From the IMG/VR virus record IMGVR_UViG_3300030331_002862, positions 1 to 21,244 of that record: 21,244 nucleotides of DNA; one strand, given 5' to 3'. Numbering within the stretch: the first letter of the stretch is position 1; each line of letters begins with the position of its first letter. This DNA comes from a virus. The notes below the pieces were generated by a model. That model was given only the letters and a program-made list of their open reading frames with translations. It did not search any database and had not been told where the DNA came from. Shown piece after piece: positions 11,886-18,983 of the stretch. Position numbers and translations under genes: made by a program.

Positions 11886-12061
11886 TTGCGCTTCCTTTTC
11901 TGTTTCATGACTATCTTGGCCGCTTCGAGCCGCAGCTCCTCCTCGCTGGTATTGCACCAGCGATGAAAGCTCAGGGCTTTGACCATTGCCTTGAGCTCCC
12001 ACAGTGGGCGGCGCTTGAGCCGCTCCACCTCTCTGTCGATGTCAAACACGGTGATCGTCAA
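11882..12061 (-). CDS. Unknown 59-residue basic helical protein
   Basis: A TTG at 12061 overlaps the preceding stop (TTGA) with GGAGG about nine bases upstream; GTG 12049 is the alternative start. The product (VFDIDREVERLKRRPLWELKAMVKAL, then EEELRLEAAKIVMKQKRKRK) has two long amphipathic helices and a very basic C-terminus. It overlaps its neighbours on both sides, which argues that it is translated. Function unknown. Confidence 0.55.
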   Translation of the reverse strand: MTITVFDIDREVERLKRRPLWELKAMVKALSFHRWCNTSEEELRLEAAKIVMKQKRKRK

Positions 12062-12336
12062 ACCCGCATACCTCCATTCCGTTTAGCTGCCTTCATCAGG
12101 CCCAGGGCGAAGCCCTTCTTCCAGGCAGGGTGGCCAGCCTTGCCGTTGTATTCGCAAGCCACAGGGATGAGCTCGACCGGCGTCATGCCAAAGGCTATGA
12201 TGCCCTTCTGCTGATCTGTGGCTTTGTCGTATGCTTCGAGCCCATTGAGCTCGCCCAGGCACTGCTGAAACTCGAGCTCGTCGTGGTGCAGCCGAGCGTC
12301 CCGAGCGCGTTGTTCTTCTTTGGTCATCACTGTCAT
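12058..12336 (-). CDS. Unknown 92-residue protein
   Basis: ATG 12336 has AGGAGG six bases upstream. The protein begins with a charged helix (TKEEQRARDARLHHDELEFQQCLGELNG) and has a second half (AWKKGFALGLMKAAKRNGGM) containing Trp and basic residues. The pattern FGMTPVELIPVACEYNG is distinctive but I cannot place it. It lies in a run of leftward genes each with its own strong ribosome site. Confidence 0.65.
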   Translation of the reverse strand: MTVMTKEEQRARDARLHHDELEFQQCLGELNGLEAYDKATDQQKGIIAFGMTPVELIPVACEYNGKAGHPAWKKGFALGLMKAAKRNGGMRV

Positions 12337-12347
12337 GTCAGTCCTCC

Positions 12348-12710
12348 TCAGTGTTCGACACGGTCATGGATAGGCACGGCGCCGTAGAACGTGCCGCCCG
12401 TGATCTTCTCGACAGCCTCGGTGAACCGGCTGTCGCTGGTGCCGGCGTAGTTACCGCCAAACATTGTCCAGGTGTTGTCCTGGTACTCCCAGTCAGGCAC
12501 GATCTTGGCGGTGCCGGGTGCTCTGCCGGGCAGCAGCCAAGCAGCTGGACGGTCAGGCTTTGGATCGAAGGGGCCTTCGACGTTGACCAGCGTGAGCTTG
12601 TGGACGCCGGTCTCGCAGTTAGTGACCCCACCGTTGGTGCAGTCAGTCACCTCGAGCCAGTCCTCGCCCTTGTCTTGAAAGCTGCGGTAAACGCTAACAA
12701 TCATTCCCAT
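12348..12710 (-). CDS. Unknown 120-residue protein
   Basis: ATG 12710 sits six bases after AGGAGG; the frame extends to 12740 but without such a site. The protein is rich in beta-type segments (MIVSVYRSFQDKG, VHKLTLVNVEG, YAGTSDSRFTEAVEKITGG) with several Trp and two Cys. It reads as a compact acidic soluble protein. Small acidic early proteins include many phage anti-defence factors, but there is no sequence match to support that here. Confidence 0.65.
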   Translation of the reverse strand: MGMIVSVYRSFQDKGEDWLEVTDCTNGGVTNCETGVHKLTLVNVEGPFDPKPDRPAAWLLPGRAPGTAKIVPDWEYQDNTWTMFGGNYAGTSDSRFTEAVEKITGGTFYGAVPIHDRVEH

Positions 12711-12720
12711 ATCGCTCCTC

Positions 12721-12948
12721 CTAAGCTCTGATGAGTTCACGGTCGCCAGCTGGGAGCTCGTCCCACATGGCGCGCCGCATCTTGAATTTTACGTTGGTGA
12801 TCGGTGTGCAGCACCTGACCCACTTGTGGCCAACGATGGCCCACATGAGCCTGAGCCCTGCAGCACCAGCTGGTGCCTTCATGCCCAGGTAGACCTTGAA
12901 CAGCTTGGCTGTCTTCCAGGTCTTGCCGGTTGGTCGCTTGGTCTTCAT
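12721..12948 (-). CDS. Unknown 75-residue basic protein
   Basis: ATG 12948 follows AAGGAGG closely. The product is basic and Trp/Lys-rich (TKRPTGKTWKTAKLFKVYLGMK, then WAIVGHKWVRCCTPITNVKFKMRRAMW) and ends with an acidic patch (DELPAGDRELIRA). The CC pair is its only Cys. Its start overlaps the stop of the upstream gene by one base. No family recognised; the basic surface would suit nucleic-acid binding. Confidence 0.6.
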   Translation of the reverse strand: MKTKRPTGKTWKTAKLFKVYLGMKAPAGAAGLRLMWAIVGHKWVRCCTPITNVKFKMRRAMWDELPAGDRELIRA

Positions 12949-13103
12949 CAGTCCTCCTTCTTTGGTTTAGGCTGCCAGGGCACCAGGTAGGTGATGCCTG
13001 TCTGAGCCCCGTAGATCTCGATGATGACTTCGAGGCCATGCTTGTCGCGGTAAGCGACAGCCTCCTCCCAGATCTTGAAACGCTTGCCTTCGCGCGTTGC
13101 CAT
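12948..13103 (-). CDS. Unknown 51-residue protein
   Basis: ATG 13103 has AGGAGG about seven bases upstream and is preferred to the longer frame reaching 13172, whose extra N-terminus looks non-coding. The protein (MATREGKRFKIWEEAVAYRDKHG, then VIIEIYGAQTGITYLVPW) resembles a small beta-alpha-beta unit with a basic C-terminus. It is coupled to the next gene through a one-base overlap. No family is recognised. Confidence 0.6.
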   Translation of the reverse strand: MATREGKRFKIWEEAVAYRDKHGLEVIIEIYGAQTGITYLVPWQPKPKKED

Positions 13104-13114
13104 CGGCAGTCCTC

Positions 13115-13195
13115 CTATGTAGCCAGTGCCAAAAGTAAAGGGCCGCCCAAGGTGCAAACCCCGGCGACCCACATGAAGATCACTTCGACAGTCAT
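13115..13195 (-). CDS. Possible 26-residue membrane microprotein
   Basis: ATG 13195 opens a 26-residue frame that is almost entirely hydrophobic after the first four residues (VIFMWVAGVC, then GGPLLLALA). It stops at TAG 13117-13115, which itself overlaps the ribosome site of the next gene, the compact spacing seen through this operon. The ribosome site before it is weak (GAAGAA). It would be the first gene after the operator at 13241. Its length makes this tentative. Confidence 0.4.
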   Translation of the reverse strand: MTVEVIFMWVAGVCTLGGPLLLALAT

Positions 13196-13227
13196 TTCTT
13201 CAGCCAATCAAATCTCCCTTCACCTTG

Positions 13228-13256
13228 AATATAAGCACTGTGGCATCATTTGCCAA
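13228..13256 (-). promoter_or_regulatory. Promoter and operator of the second leftward operon
   Basis: On the minus strand TTGGCA (13256-13251) is followed after 17 bases by TATATT (13233-13228). The palindrome TGGCATC-A-TTTGCCA (13241-13255) lies over the -35 box and upper spacer, matching the other repressor-type operators. This ties the small leftward genes to the same switch as the recombination operon. Confidence 0.7.
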
Positions 13257-13283
13257 GGGCCTTGACGTGAAAATCGACAGGGC

Positions 13284-13312
13284 TTGCACAATTGTCTCGA
13301 AAAGCGTACAGT
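13284..13312 (+). promoter_or_regulatory. Weak candidate promoter before the packaging genes
   Basis: TTGCAC (13284-13289), 17 bases, then TACAGT (13307-13312). Each box matches four of six consensus positions. The stretch 13257-13521 holds no convincing gene on either strand, so a late promoter is expected somewhere here. This is the best candidate I see. Confidence 0.35.
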
Positions 13313-13377
13313 TCTTGCCAAGCTCGAGTCCTGCTCCCTGCAGCTCGGGCTTTCACCTAAATTCCTCCTTCCCTTGG

Positions 13378-13401
13378 GGCCAGGTCCGCAACAGCCTGGC
13401 C
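13378..13401 (+). terminator. Possible hairpin terminator or leader structure
   Basis: GGCCAGG and CCTGGCC form a perfect 7-bp stem with a 10-base loop, followed by the T-rich TCATTTCTTT. The T-tract is imperfect, so this could be a weak terminator or a structured leader for late mRNA, perhaps acted on by an antiterminator. Confidence 0.4.
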
Positions 13402-13521
13402 TCATTTCTTTGGAGTAGAGGTTCAGCTTGAGATACAAAAACTATCCGCGCAGCACTCCAGCCATCAATGCTATGAAGTTCCGGCGATCCAAAAAAAAGA
13501 GAGATCAAAAGAGAAAGAAGC

Positions 13522-13932
13522 ATGGCAAAGCGTAAGGTTACAAAGCAGCAGCTCCAGGAGATCTGTGACCGCATTGCGGAAGGCGAAAGCCTGACCAGGA
13601 TCTGCAACAACAGCGAACATCTGCCGAGCTGGCGGACCATGCTGCGCTATGTCCAGGACGATGAGGATGCCTACAGCGCTTATCGCAGGGCCAGGGCTTT
13701 GCAGTGTGAGGTCATGCGTGACCAGATCCTTGACCTGGTCGAGGCTGAGCTGCCGACAGATCCGAAGCTGGCAATGGCTGAGGTGCAACGTCGTCGCCTC
13801 GAGGCTGACCACAAGGACAAGCACATCAGGCAGATGCAGCCGCTCGGCATCAGAGACAAAGCAGACGACAAGCAGCAGACCAGCGGGGCGATCACGTTGA
13901 GCTGGCAAGGCGCGACCGTTACTGCGGGGTGA
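13522..13932 (+). CDS. terS: Terminase small subunit (Sf6-type)
   Basis: The 136-residue protein begins with a helix-turn-helix region typical of Sf6-like small terminases: EICDRIAEGESLTRICNN, then LPSWRTMLRYVQDDEDAYSAYRRAR. Further helices (LDLVEAELPTD, EVQRRRLEADHKDKHIRQM) drive ring assembly in the family. It would recognise phage DNA at the packaging site and hand it to the large subunit. The site may be the repeat-rich gap that follows. The start has only a weak purine-rich ribosome site (AGAAAGAAGC). Confidence 0.8.
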   Translation: MAKRKVTKQQLQEICDRIAEGESLTRICNNSEHLPSWRTMLRYVQDDEDAYSAYRRARALQCEVMRDQILDLVEAELPTDPKLAMAEVQRRRLEADHKDKHIRQMQPLGIRDKADDKQQTSGAITLSWQGATVTAG

Positions 13933-14193
13933 GCAGTGTAGTGTCCTGGCTGCGTGGCAGTGCTCGCGCGCACGAGGCAGGCCAGGCATGTCAACCAAGT
14001 TTCAGTTTACTCAGCGCAGCTCAGTGACCGAGCAGTGACCGAGCAGGCTGTGATGCCCGGCTCTGCTAGGTCTGGGCGCGGGATTGGCTCCCGCAACGGG
14101 GGCTTTGCCTGGCAGCTGAGGACCCCCTGCCACCCCCAGACCCGGCCGCCGGATCTATATACATATATAGCCTGACAGGAGCCTGTCTCTCAC
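13933..14193. other. Gene-free, repeat-rich gap between terminase genes (candidate packaging site)
   Basis: I see no gene in these 261 bases. In order they hold several elements. Two tandem 11-bp units CAGTGACCGAG lie at 14022-14043. A nested structure follows with outer stem GGTCTGGG/CCCAGACC (14069-14076, 14135-14142), enclosing hairpins GCGGGA/TCCCGC (14078-14094) and GGGGG/CCCCC (14098-14127). Then come the A/T palindrome CTATATA-CA-TATATAG (14155-14170) and the inverted repeat GACAGG-AG-CCTGTC just before the large-subunit gene. Terminase genes are usually adjacent, so the gap probably has a function such as a cos/pac site or structured RNA. Confidence 0.55.
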
Positions 14194-15474
14194 ATGCAGA
14201 TCGAGATCCCCTACGCTCCCAGGCCGCTGCAGGGTCAGCTCCACGGCGAGCTCTCGAGCAAGCGCTGGGGCGTCGTTGTATGTCACCGGCGCTTTGGCAA
14301 GACGGTCATGGCTATCAACCATCTGCTGAGGGATGCGATCCTGTGCGCTGAGCCCAACCCGAGGTATGCGTACATTGCGCCGACCTATCGCCAGGCCAAG
14401 GCTGTGGCTTGGGATTATCTCAAGCAGTTTGCTGGTGCGGTGCCTATGGTGCGCTTCCACGAGACTGAGCTGCGAGCGGATCTGCCGAATGGAGCGAGGA
14501 TCCAGCTCCTGGGTGCTGAGAACCCTGACAGCTTGCGGGGGATCTATCTGGACGGTGCTGTCCTGGACGAGATGGCTGACATGCCGGAGAGCTTGTTTCC
14601 TGAGATCATCAGGCCGGCTCTGAGCGACCGCAAGGGCTGGGCGCTGTTCATTGGTACACCCAGGGGCCACAATGCCTTCTACGAGCTTTACACGGCCGCT
14701 GAGGGGCAGTCTGAGTGGCACACTGCGATCTATCGGGCGAGCGAGACTGACATCCTGGATGAAGAGGAGCTCGAGGCAGCCAGGTCGATGATGACAGCTG
14801 ACCAGTATGCTCAGGAGTACGAGTGCAGCTGGGTGGCGAATGTACCGGGGGCTGTTTTCGGCAAGGAGATGCAGGAGGCTCACGAGAAGGGCCGCATCGG
14901 ATCGGTCCCTTACGACCCGAGCTGCAGGGTGGATACCTGGTGGGATCTTGGTGTTGGCGACTCGACGGCCATCTGGTTTACGCAGTCTGTCGGCAGGGCG
15001 ATCCACGTCATAGATTTTTACGAGAACAGGGGGGAGGGGCTCCCGCACTATGCGAAGGTGCTCCAGGAGAAGGACTATTTTTACGGCACCCACAACGCGC
15101 CGCACGACATCGAGGTCCGCGAGCTGGGCTCTGGCAAGAGCCGCCGCGAGACTGCCTGGGATCTAGGAATAAATTTTAGGGTAGTTCCGAAGCTACCGCT
15201 CGAGGACGGCATCCATGCTGCACAGATGCTGATCCCTAGGTGCTGGTTTGATGCAGAGCTCACCAAGCCGGGGCTCGAGGCGCTCAGGCAGTATCACCGG
15301 GCCTATAACGAGCGCTTGCGCAGTTTTCGCAATACGCCTGTCCATGATTGGTCGTCACATGCGGCAGATGCTTTCCGCTATCTGGCGGTAGGGCTTCGCG
15401 AGAACAGCTGGTCCGACAGGCCGCCGCAGATCATGGCCGACAGTAAGTACAACCCACTGGGGATGAGCTTGTAA
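14194..15474 (+). CDS. terL: Terminase large subunit
   Basis: The 426-residue protein is a packaging ATPase and nuclease. The N-terminal ATPase carries the Walker A variant HRRFGKT (31-37) and Walker B YLDGAVLDE (118-126), with Glu126 as the catalytic acid. IGTPRGHNAF (153-162) is the coupling motif. The C-terminal RNase H-like nuclease has Asp251 in TWWDLGVGDS, a second acidic site within DFYENRGE (274-281) and Asp392 in SHAADAFRYLA. The length is on the short side for the family but all parts are present. The next gene overlaps its stop by one base. Confidence 0.92.
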   Translation: MQIEIPYAPRPLQGQLHGELSSKRWGVVVCHRRFGKTVMAINHLLRDAILCAEPNPRYAYIAPTYRQAKAVAWDYLKQFAGAVPMVRFHETELRADLPNGARIQLLGAENPDSLRGIYLDGAVLDEMADMPESLFPEIIRPALSDRKGWALFIGTPRGHNAFYELYTAAEGQSEWHTAIYRASETDILDEEELEAARSMMTADQYAQEYECSWVANVPGAVFGKEMQEAHEKGRIGSVPYDPSCRVDTWWDLGVGDSTAIWFTQSVGRAIHVIDFYENRGEGLPHYAKVLQEKDYFYGTHNAPHDIEVRELGSGKSRRETAWDLGINFRVVPKLPLEDGIHAAQMLIPRCWFDAELTKPGLEALRQYHRAYNERLRSFRNTPVHDWSSHAADAFRYLAVGLRENSWSDRPPQIMADSKYNPLGMSL

Positions 15475-15719
15475 TGGGATTTTTAGCACCGAAGGTTCCG
15501 ACACCTCCACCGCCTCCGCCGCCACCCCCGCCGCCCGTGGTCCCTGAGCCGAAGGTCAGGCCGAATGATCCTGTCGAGGTTGCCAAGCGCAGGGCCAAGG
15601 ATCCGAAGGCTGTGAGCCGGCGTAAGACCGTCAAGACCAGTGCGCGCGGCGTCCTCGAGGACGCACCCCTGGAATATGCCAGCCTGATGGGCAAGGCGAA
15701 GAAGAAGGAGACCAGCTGA
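15474..15719 (+). CDS. Small virion-assembly-type protein with polyproline stretch
   Basis: The 81-residue protein starts on the last base of the terminase stop. It has a run of eleven Pro (about 11-21), then a basic region with SRRKTVKTSARGVLEDAPLE. A matching block (TSSRGVLGDAPTE) lies at the C-terminus of the next protein. I recall a short motif of this kind, TSxxGLxxxAPxxxKxLLG, in small proteins next to the portal gene in T7-like and marine podoviruses. Role unknown, probably structural. Confidence 0.65.
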   Translation: MGFLAPKVPTPPPPPPPPPPPVVPEPKVRPNDPVEVAKRRAKDPKAVSRRKTVKTSARGVLEDAPLEYASLMGKAKKKETS

Positions 15720-16324
15720 TGGGTGGCCCGGTAGCAGAAGACAGCGGCCGCGATAATCGCGCAGCCATTGCCCAAGTCGCAGCCAGACAGCGCACAGCTG
15801 AGGCAAATCGCTTGCCTGGTTTTGTTGGCGGTCTCATAGGCGGCCTCGGCGACAAGACCCGCCGTGATATTACACGAGGCTTGGAGCTCGGCGGTGAGGC
15901 AGTCAGGGACGAGCGCGGCCAGGTCGTAGGCGTCATCAATTTAAACAAGATGGGCGGCAGGACCTATTCGGGCCGGCCTGGCTATAATCCAATGGCACCG
16001 CCAGACACGAGCAGCGACAACGATCAGCCAAGATCTGCACCAGCTGCAGCTCCGCCCGTTGCGCCTCCAGCAGCTCCGCCGCCAGCTAGTGCGCCGCCTT
16101 CATCTCCCGGCGGAGGCGCGCCGGTCTCCTCCGGCCCGGCCGCGCCGGCGGCGGACCCTGTACAGCCTCGCTCGATTGTCAGGGGCGCCACAGAGACCGC
16201 AGCAGCAGCCAGGGGCAGGGCAAGCCCATACAGGCGGAACAGACGCACCAGGAGCATCCTGACGAGCTCACGCGGCGTCCTGGGCGATGCACCGACAGAA
16301 AAGAAACAGCTTCTAGGGAGCTAA
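15719..16324 (+). CDS. Pro/Ala-rich protein preceding the portal, shared C-terminal motif
   Basis: The 201-residue protein has a Gly-rich first part (LPGFVGGLIGGLGDKTRRDI) that could be amphipathic. A long disordered Pro/Ala/Ser region spans about 100-150, and a basic C-terminus holds RRTRSILTSSRGVLGDAPTEKK. The end repeats the block in the preceding protein. The Gly-rich segment is the kind that interacts with membranes in ejected phage proteins, but that is speculative. The start overlaps the previous stop (TGATG), and the portal gene begins two bases after its stop codon. Confidence 0.65.
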   Translation: MGGPVAEDSGRDNRAAIAQVAARQRTAEANRLPGFVGGLIGGLGDKTRRDITRGLELGGEAVRDERGQVVGVINLNKMGGRTYSGRPGYNPMAPPDTSSDNDQPRSAPAAAPPVAPPAAPPPASAPPSSPGGGAPVSSGPAAPAADPVQPRSIVRGATETAAAARGRASPYRRNRRTRSILTSSRGVLGDAPTEKKQLLGS

Positions 16325-16325
16325 C

Positions 16326-17930
16326 ATGGCCGTGGATGACAACGCAGCCATGCTGCTAAAACGCTTTGGCAGCCTGGAAAACCAGCGCCAAACCTGGGAA
16401 AGCCATTGGCAGGAAATCGCTGACTACGTCGTGCCGCGTAAGGCAGACGTGACGAAGGTCAGGTCTCCTGGCGACAAGCGCTCCGAGCTGATCTTCGATG
16501 GCACCGCCATCCATGCGGCCGAGCTGCTCAGTGCCTCGCTGCACGGGATGCTGACCAACGCCTCGACCAGCTGGTTCTCGCTGAGCTTTGGCGACCGCGA
16601 GCTCGATGGCGATGACGAAGCCAGGGAGTGGCTGCAATCTGTCGAAGACGTGATGTATAACAGCTTCAACCGCTCCAACTTCCAGGAGCAGATCCACGAG
16701 CTGTATCACGATCTGATTACATTCGGCACGGCCGTCATGTTCGTTGAGGCAGATGATGATTTCTCTCTGCGCTTTTCGACCAGGCATATCTCCGAGTGCT
16801 ATCTGTCAGAAGATCAGAACGGCCGCGTCGATACCGTCTATCGCAAGTTCAAGATGCCGGCCAGGGCCGTGATGGCGCGCTTTGGCGCTGAGAACGTCAG
16901 CCCGAAGATGCTGAAGAAAGCCGACACAGATCCTTACCAGATGATGACGCTGATCCACGCCGTCTATAAGCGCGACGAGCGGGACGTGACCAAGGTGGAC
17001 AGCCAGAACAAGCCCATCGCATCGGTCTACCTGGATCCCGAGGAGAAGATCATCATCAGCGAGGGGGGCTTTGATGAGTTCCCCTACATGGCGCCCAGGT
17101 TCCTCAAGAGCTCCTTCGAGATCGGATACGGCCGCAGCCCGAGCATGACAGCCCTAGCTGACATCAAAATGCTGAACAAGATGTCCGAGGTGACGATCCG
17201 CGCTGCACAGAAACAGGTGGATCCGCCGCTCCTGGTGCCAGACGACGGCTTCATCCTGCCGGTCAGGACCGTGCCAGGTGGCCTCAACTTCTATCGCAGC
17301 GGGACACGCGACCGCATCGAGCCGCTCAACATCGGGGCCAACAACCCGCTGGGCCTCAACATGGAGGAGCAACGCCGCCAGGCAATTCGGGCGGCCTTCT
17401 ATGTCGATCAGCTGATCCTCGGCCAGGGACCGCAGATGACGGCCACCGAGGTGGTTCAACGCACCGAAGAGAAGATGAGACTGCTCGGCCCGGTCATGGG
17501 CAGGATGCAGGCCGAGCTGCTGCAGCCGCTCATCACCAGGACCTACAACATCCTGGCCAGGAACAAGGCCTTTGCGCCGGCACCGGAGTTCATGCGCGAC
17601 AGAAACATCGAGATCGAATATGTGAGCCCACTGGCCAAAGCACAGCGCCAGGGCGACATCCAGGCACTGACCAGGCTGCTCGAGCTGATGATGCCGCTCA
17701 CCCAGCTCGATCCATCCATCATGGATTACATCGACACAGACGGCGTCTCGAAGCACATCATCAAGGTGCTTGGGATCCCGGCAACAGCCATCAAGGGCGA
17801 CCAACAAGTCACCCTCGAGCGCCAGCAGCGCGCCCAGGCACAGCAAGCCCAGGCACAGCAGCAGCAGCTGACCGAGCGAGCCCAGGCAGCTGGGGCAGCC
17901 GCGCCGTTCATTGAGGCGACCAAGCAATGA
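16326..17930 (+). CDS. Portal (head-tail connector, Bbp/T7 gp8-type, pfam12236-like)
   Basis: The 534-residue protein is the dodecameric connector at the head vertex through which DNA passes. LENQRQTWESHWQEIADYVVPRK (about 16-38) followed by LHGMLTNASTSWFSL (about 72-86) is characteristic of podovirus connectors. GTAVMFVEADDDFS and GQGPQMTATEVVQRTEEKM are further family blocks. The length is close to T7 gp8 (536). The C-terminus is a Gln/Ala-rich helix (QRAQAQQAQAQQQQ), as in many of these proteins. It overlaps the next gene as ATGA. Confidence 0.9.
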   Translation: MAVDDNAAMLLKRFGSLENQRQTWESHWQEIADYVVPRKADVTKVRSPGDKRSELIFDGTAIHAAELLSASLHGMLTNASTSWFSLSFGDRELDGDDEAREWLQSVEDVMYNSFNRSNFQEQIHELYHDLITFGTAVMFVEADDDFSLRFSTRHISECYLSEDQNGRVDTVYRKFKMPARAVMARFGAENVSPKMLKKADTDPYQMMTLIHAVYKRDERDVTKVDSQNKPIASVYLDPEEKIIISEGGFDEFPYMAPRFLKSSFEIGYGRSPSMTALADIKMLNKMSEVTIRAAQKQVDPPLLVPDDGFILPVRTVPGGLNFYRSGTRDRIEPLNIGANNPLGLNMEEQRRQAIRAAFYVDQLILGQGPQMTATEVVQRTEEKMRLLGPVMGRMQAELLQPLITRTYNILARNKAFAPAPEFMRDRNIEIEYVSPLAKAQRQGDIQALTRLLELMMPLTQLDPSIMDYIDTDGVSKHIIKVLGIPATAIKGDQQVTLERQQRAQAQQAQAQQQQLTERAQAAGAAAPFIEATKQ

Positions 17931-18151
17931 CGCCGGAAGATACCAGGGAGCTTTACAAGGAGGTCTTCACGTCAGTTCAAGGGGAGCGGATCCTCGAGGA
18001 TTTGGGCGTGAGGTTTTGTGAACATTCTTCGACCTTCTCTGTAGATCCCAACGAGACAGCCTACCGTGAGGGGCAGCGCACGGTGGTTCTGTTCATCAAG
18101 TCGATGCTGCGCGAACATAAACAGCTAGAGGAAATGGCACAGAATGAGTGA
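17927..18151 (+). CDS. Bbp19-like small protein between portal and scaffold
   Basis: The 74-residue product begins TPEDTRELYKEVFTSVQGERILEDLG and ends YREGQRTVVLFIKSMLREH. This matches the helical pattern of the Bbp19-like family named after Bordetella phage BPP-1, whose members lie between portal and scaffold genes. Function is not known; a role in head assembly is inferred from position. It starts inside the portal stop and overlaps the scaffold gene by eight bases. Confidence 0.7.
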   Translation: MTPEDTRELYKEVFTSVQGERILEDLGVRFCEHSSTFSVDPNETAYREGQRTVVLFIKSMLREHKQLEEMAQNE

Positions 18152-18974
18152 AGAACAGGTAGCGGAGGTCTCCACCGAGGAGGTAGCCCCGTCTGGCACC
18201 AGCGACAACTGGCGCTCAATGATCCCCGAGGAGATCCGGGATCACAAATCTCTTTCAACGATTGCAGATGTAGGCAGCCTGGCGAAGGGCTTTGTCCATG
18301 CACAATCCATGATCGGCGCGGACAAGATTGCGCTCCCAGGTAAATCGTCCACCGCTGACGATTGGAACGCCGTCTATAGCAAGCTCGGGCGTCCAGAGGA
18401 CCCCAGCGGCTACCAGATCGACTACACCCCTCCAGAGGGCGTACAGCCGGACGACGGGGTGGTTCAGTGGTTTATGGGCGTGGCTCATGAGGCCGGGCTC
18501 AACAACACCCAGGCGCAATTAATTATGGATCGCTATGGCGGACGGCTCGGCGAGCTCGTCGGGCAGGACAATGCACATACCGAGCAGATCCAGGCGGACA
18601 CCGAGCTCGAGCTCAAGCGCGAGTGGGGCGAGGCCTACGAGGATCAGCTGGGCCTGGCCAACGCAGCGCTCGAGACTTTCGGTGAGCTCGACTTCGCAGA
18701 GACACCCATGCCGGACGGCACGATGCTGGGCGATCACCCGTCCTTCATCCGGTTCCTGGCAAACATCGGATCTTTCATCCATGAGAAAGTGTCGGAGGAC
18801 ACGCTCGAAGGGGTGAAGATGACAGGCGGTCAGACGCCTGACGAAATGCGTGAAGAGCTGGCTCAGCTGCGCGCACCTGGCACCCCATACTGGGACAACA
18901 GGCATCCAGAGCACGACTTCCAGGTGAGAAGGGCTTTCGAGATCGAAGAGAAGATCGCAGCCATTTCTGCCTAG
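18144..18974 (+). CDS. Head scaffolding protein
   Basis: The 276-residue, strongly acidic protein lies directly before the capsid gene. It has an early motif WRSMIPEEIRDHKSLSTIADVGSLAKGFVHAQSMIG typical of podovirus scaffolds, then LGRPEDPSGYQ. A long helical, Glu/Gln-rich middle and a basic/acidic C-terminal helix (FQVRRAFEIEEKIAAIS) complete it. Scaffolds guide capsid assembly and leave the shell. Position, composition and the GKSSTADDWNAVYSKLGRPEDPSGY region agree. Confidence 0.8.
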   Translation: MSEEQVAEVSTEEVAPSGTSDNWRSMIPEEIRDHKSLSTIADVGSLAKGFVHAQSMIGADKIALPGKSSTADDWNAVYSKLGRPEDPSGYQIDYTPPEGVQPDDGVVQWFMGVAHEAGLNNTQAQLIMDRYGGRLGELVGQDNAHTEQIQADTELELKREWGEAYEDQLGLANAALETFGELDFAETPMPDGTMLGDHPSFIRFLANIGSFIHEKVSEDTLEGVKMTGGQTPDEMREELAQLRAPGTPYWDNRHPEHDFQVRRAFEIEEKIAAISA

Positions 18975-18983
18975 TCTGTAACG

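Noticed and set aside
13220-13438. Genes on either strand in the stretch before the small terminase
   Set aside because: The short frames lack ribosome sites and domain-like sequence and cross the operator or hairpin; the stretch is better read as a regulatory region.
14069-14142. tRNA-like cloverleaf in the terminase gap
   Set aside because: The outer stem and total length resemble a tRNA, but there is no TTCRANY loop, D-loop pattern or CCA; better kept as a generic structured element.
14155-15105. Minus-strand open frame of 316 codons
   Set aside because: It is antisense to the large terminase with its Walker motifs; no ribosome site and a low-complexity translation.
17154-17927. Minus-strand open frame of 257 codons
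   Set aside because: Antisense to the portal gene, with Leu/His/Arg-rich composition typical of shadows.
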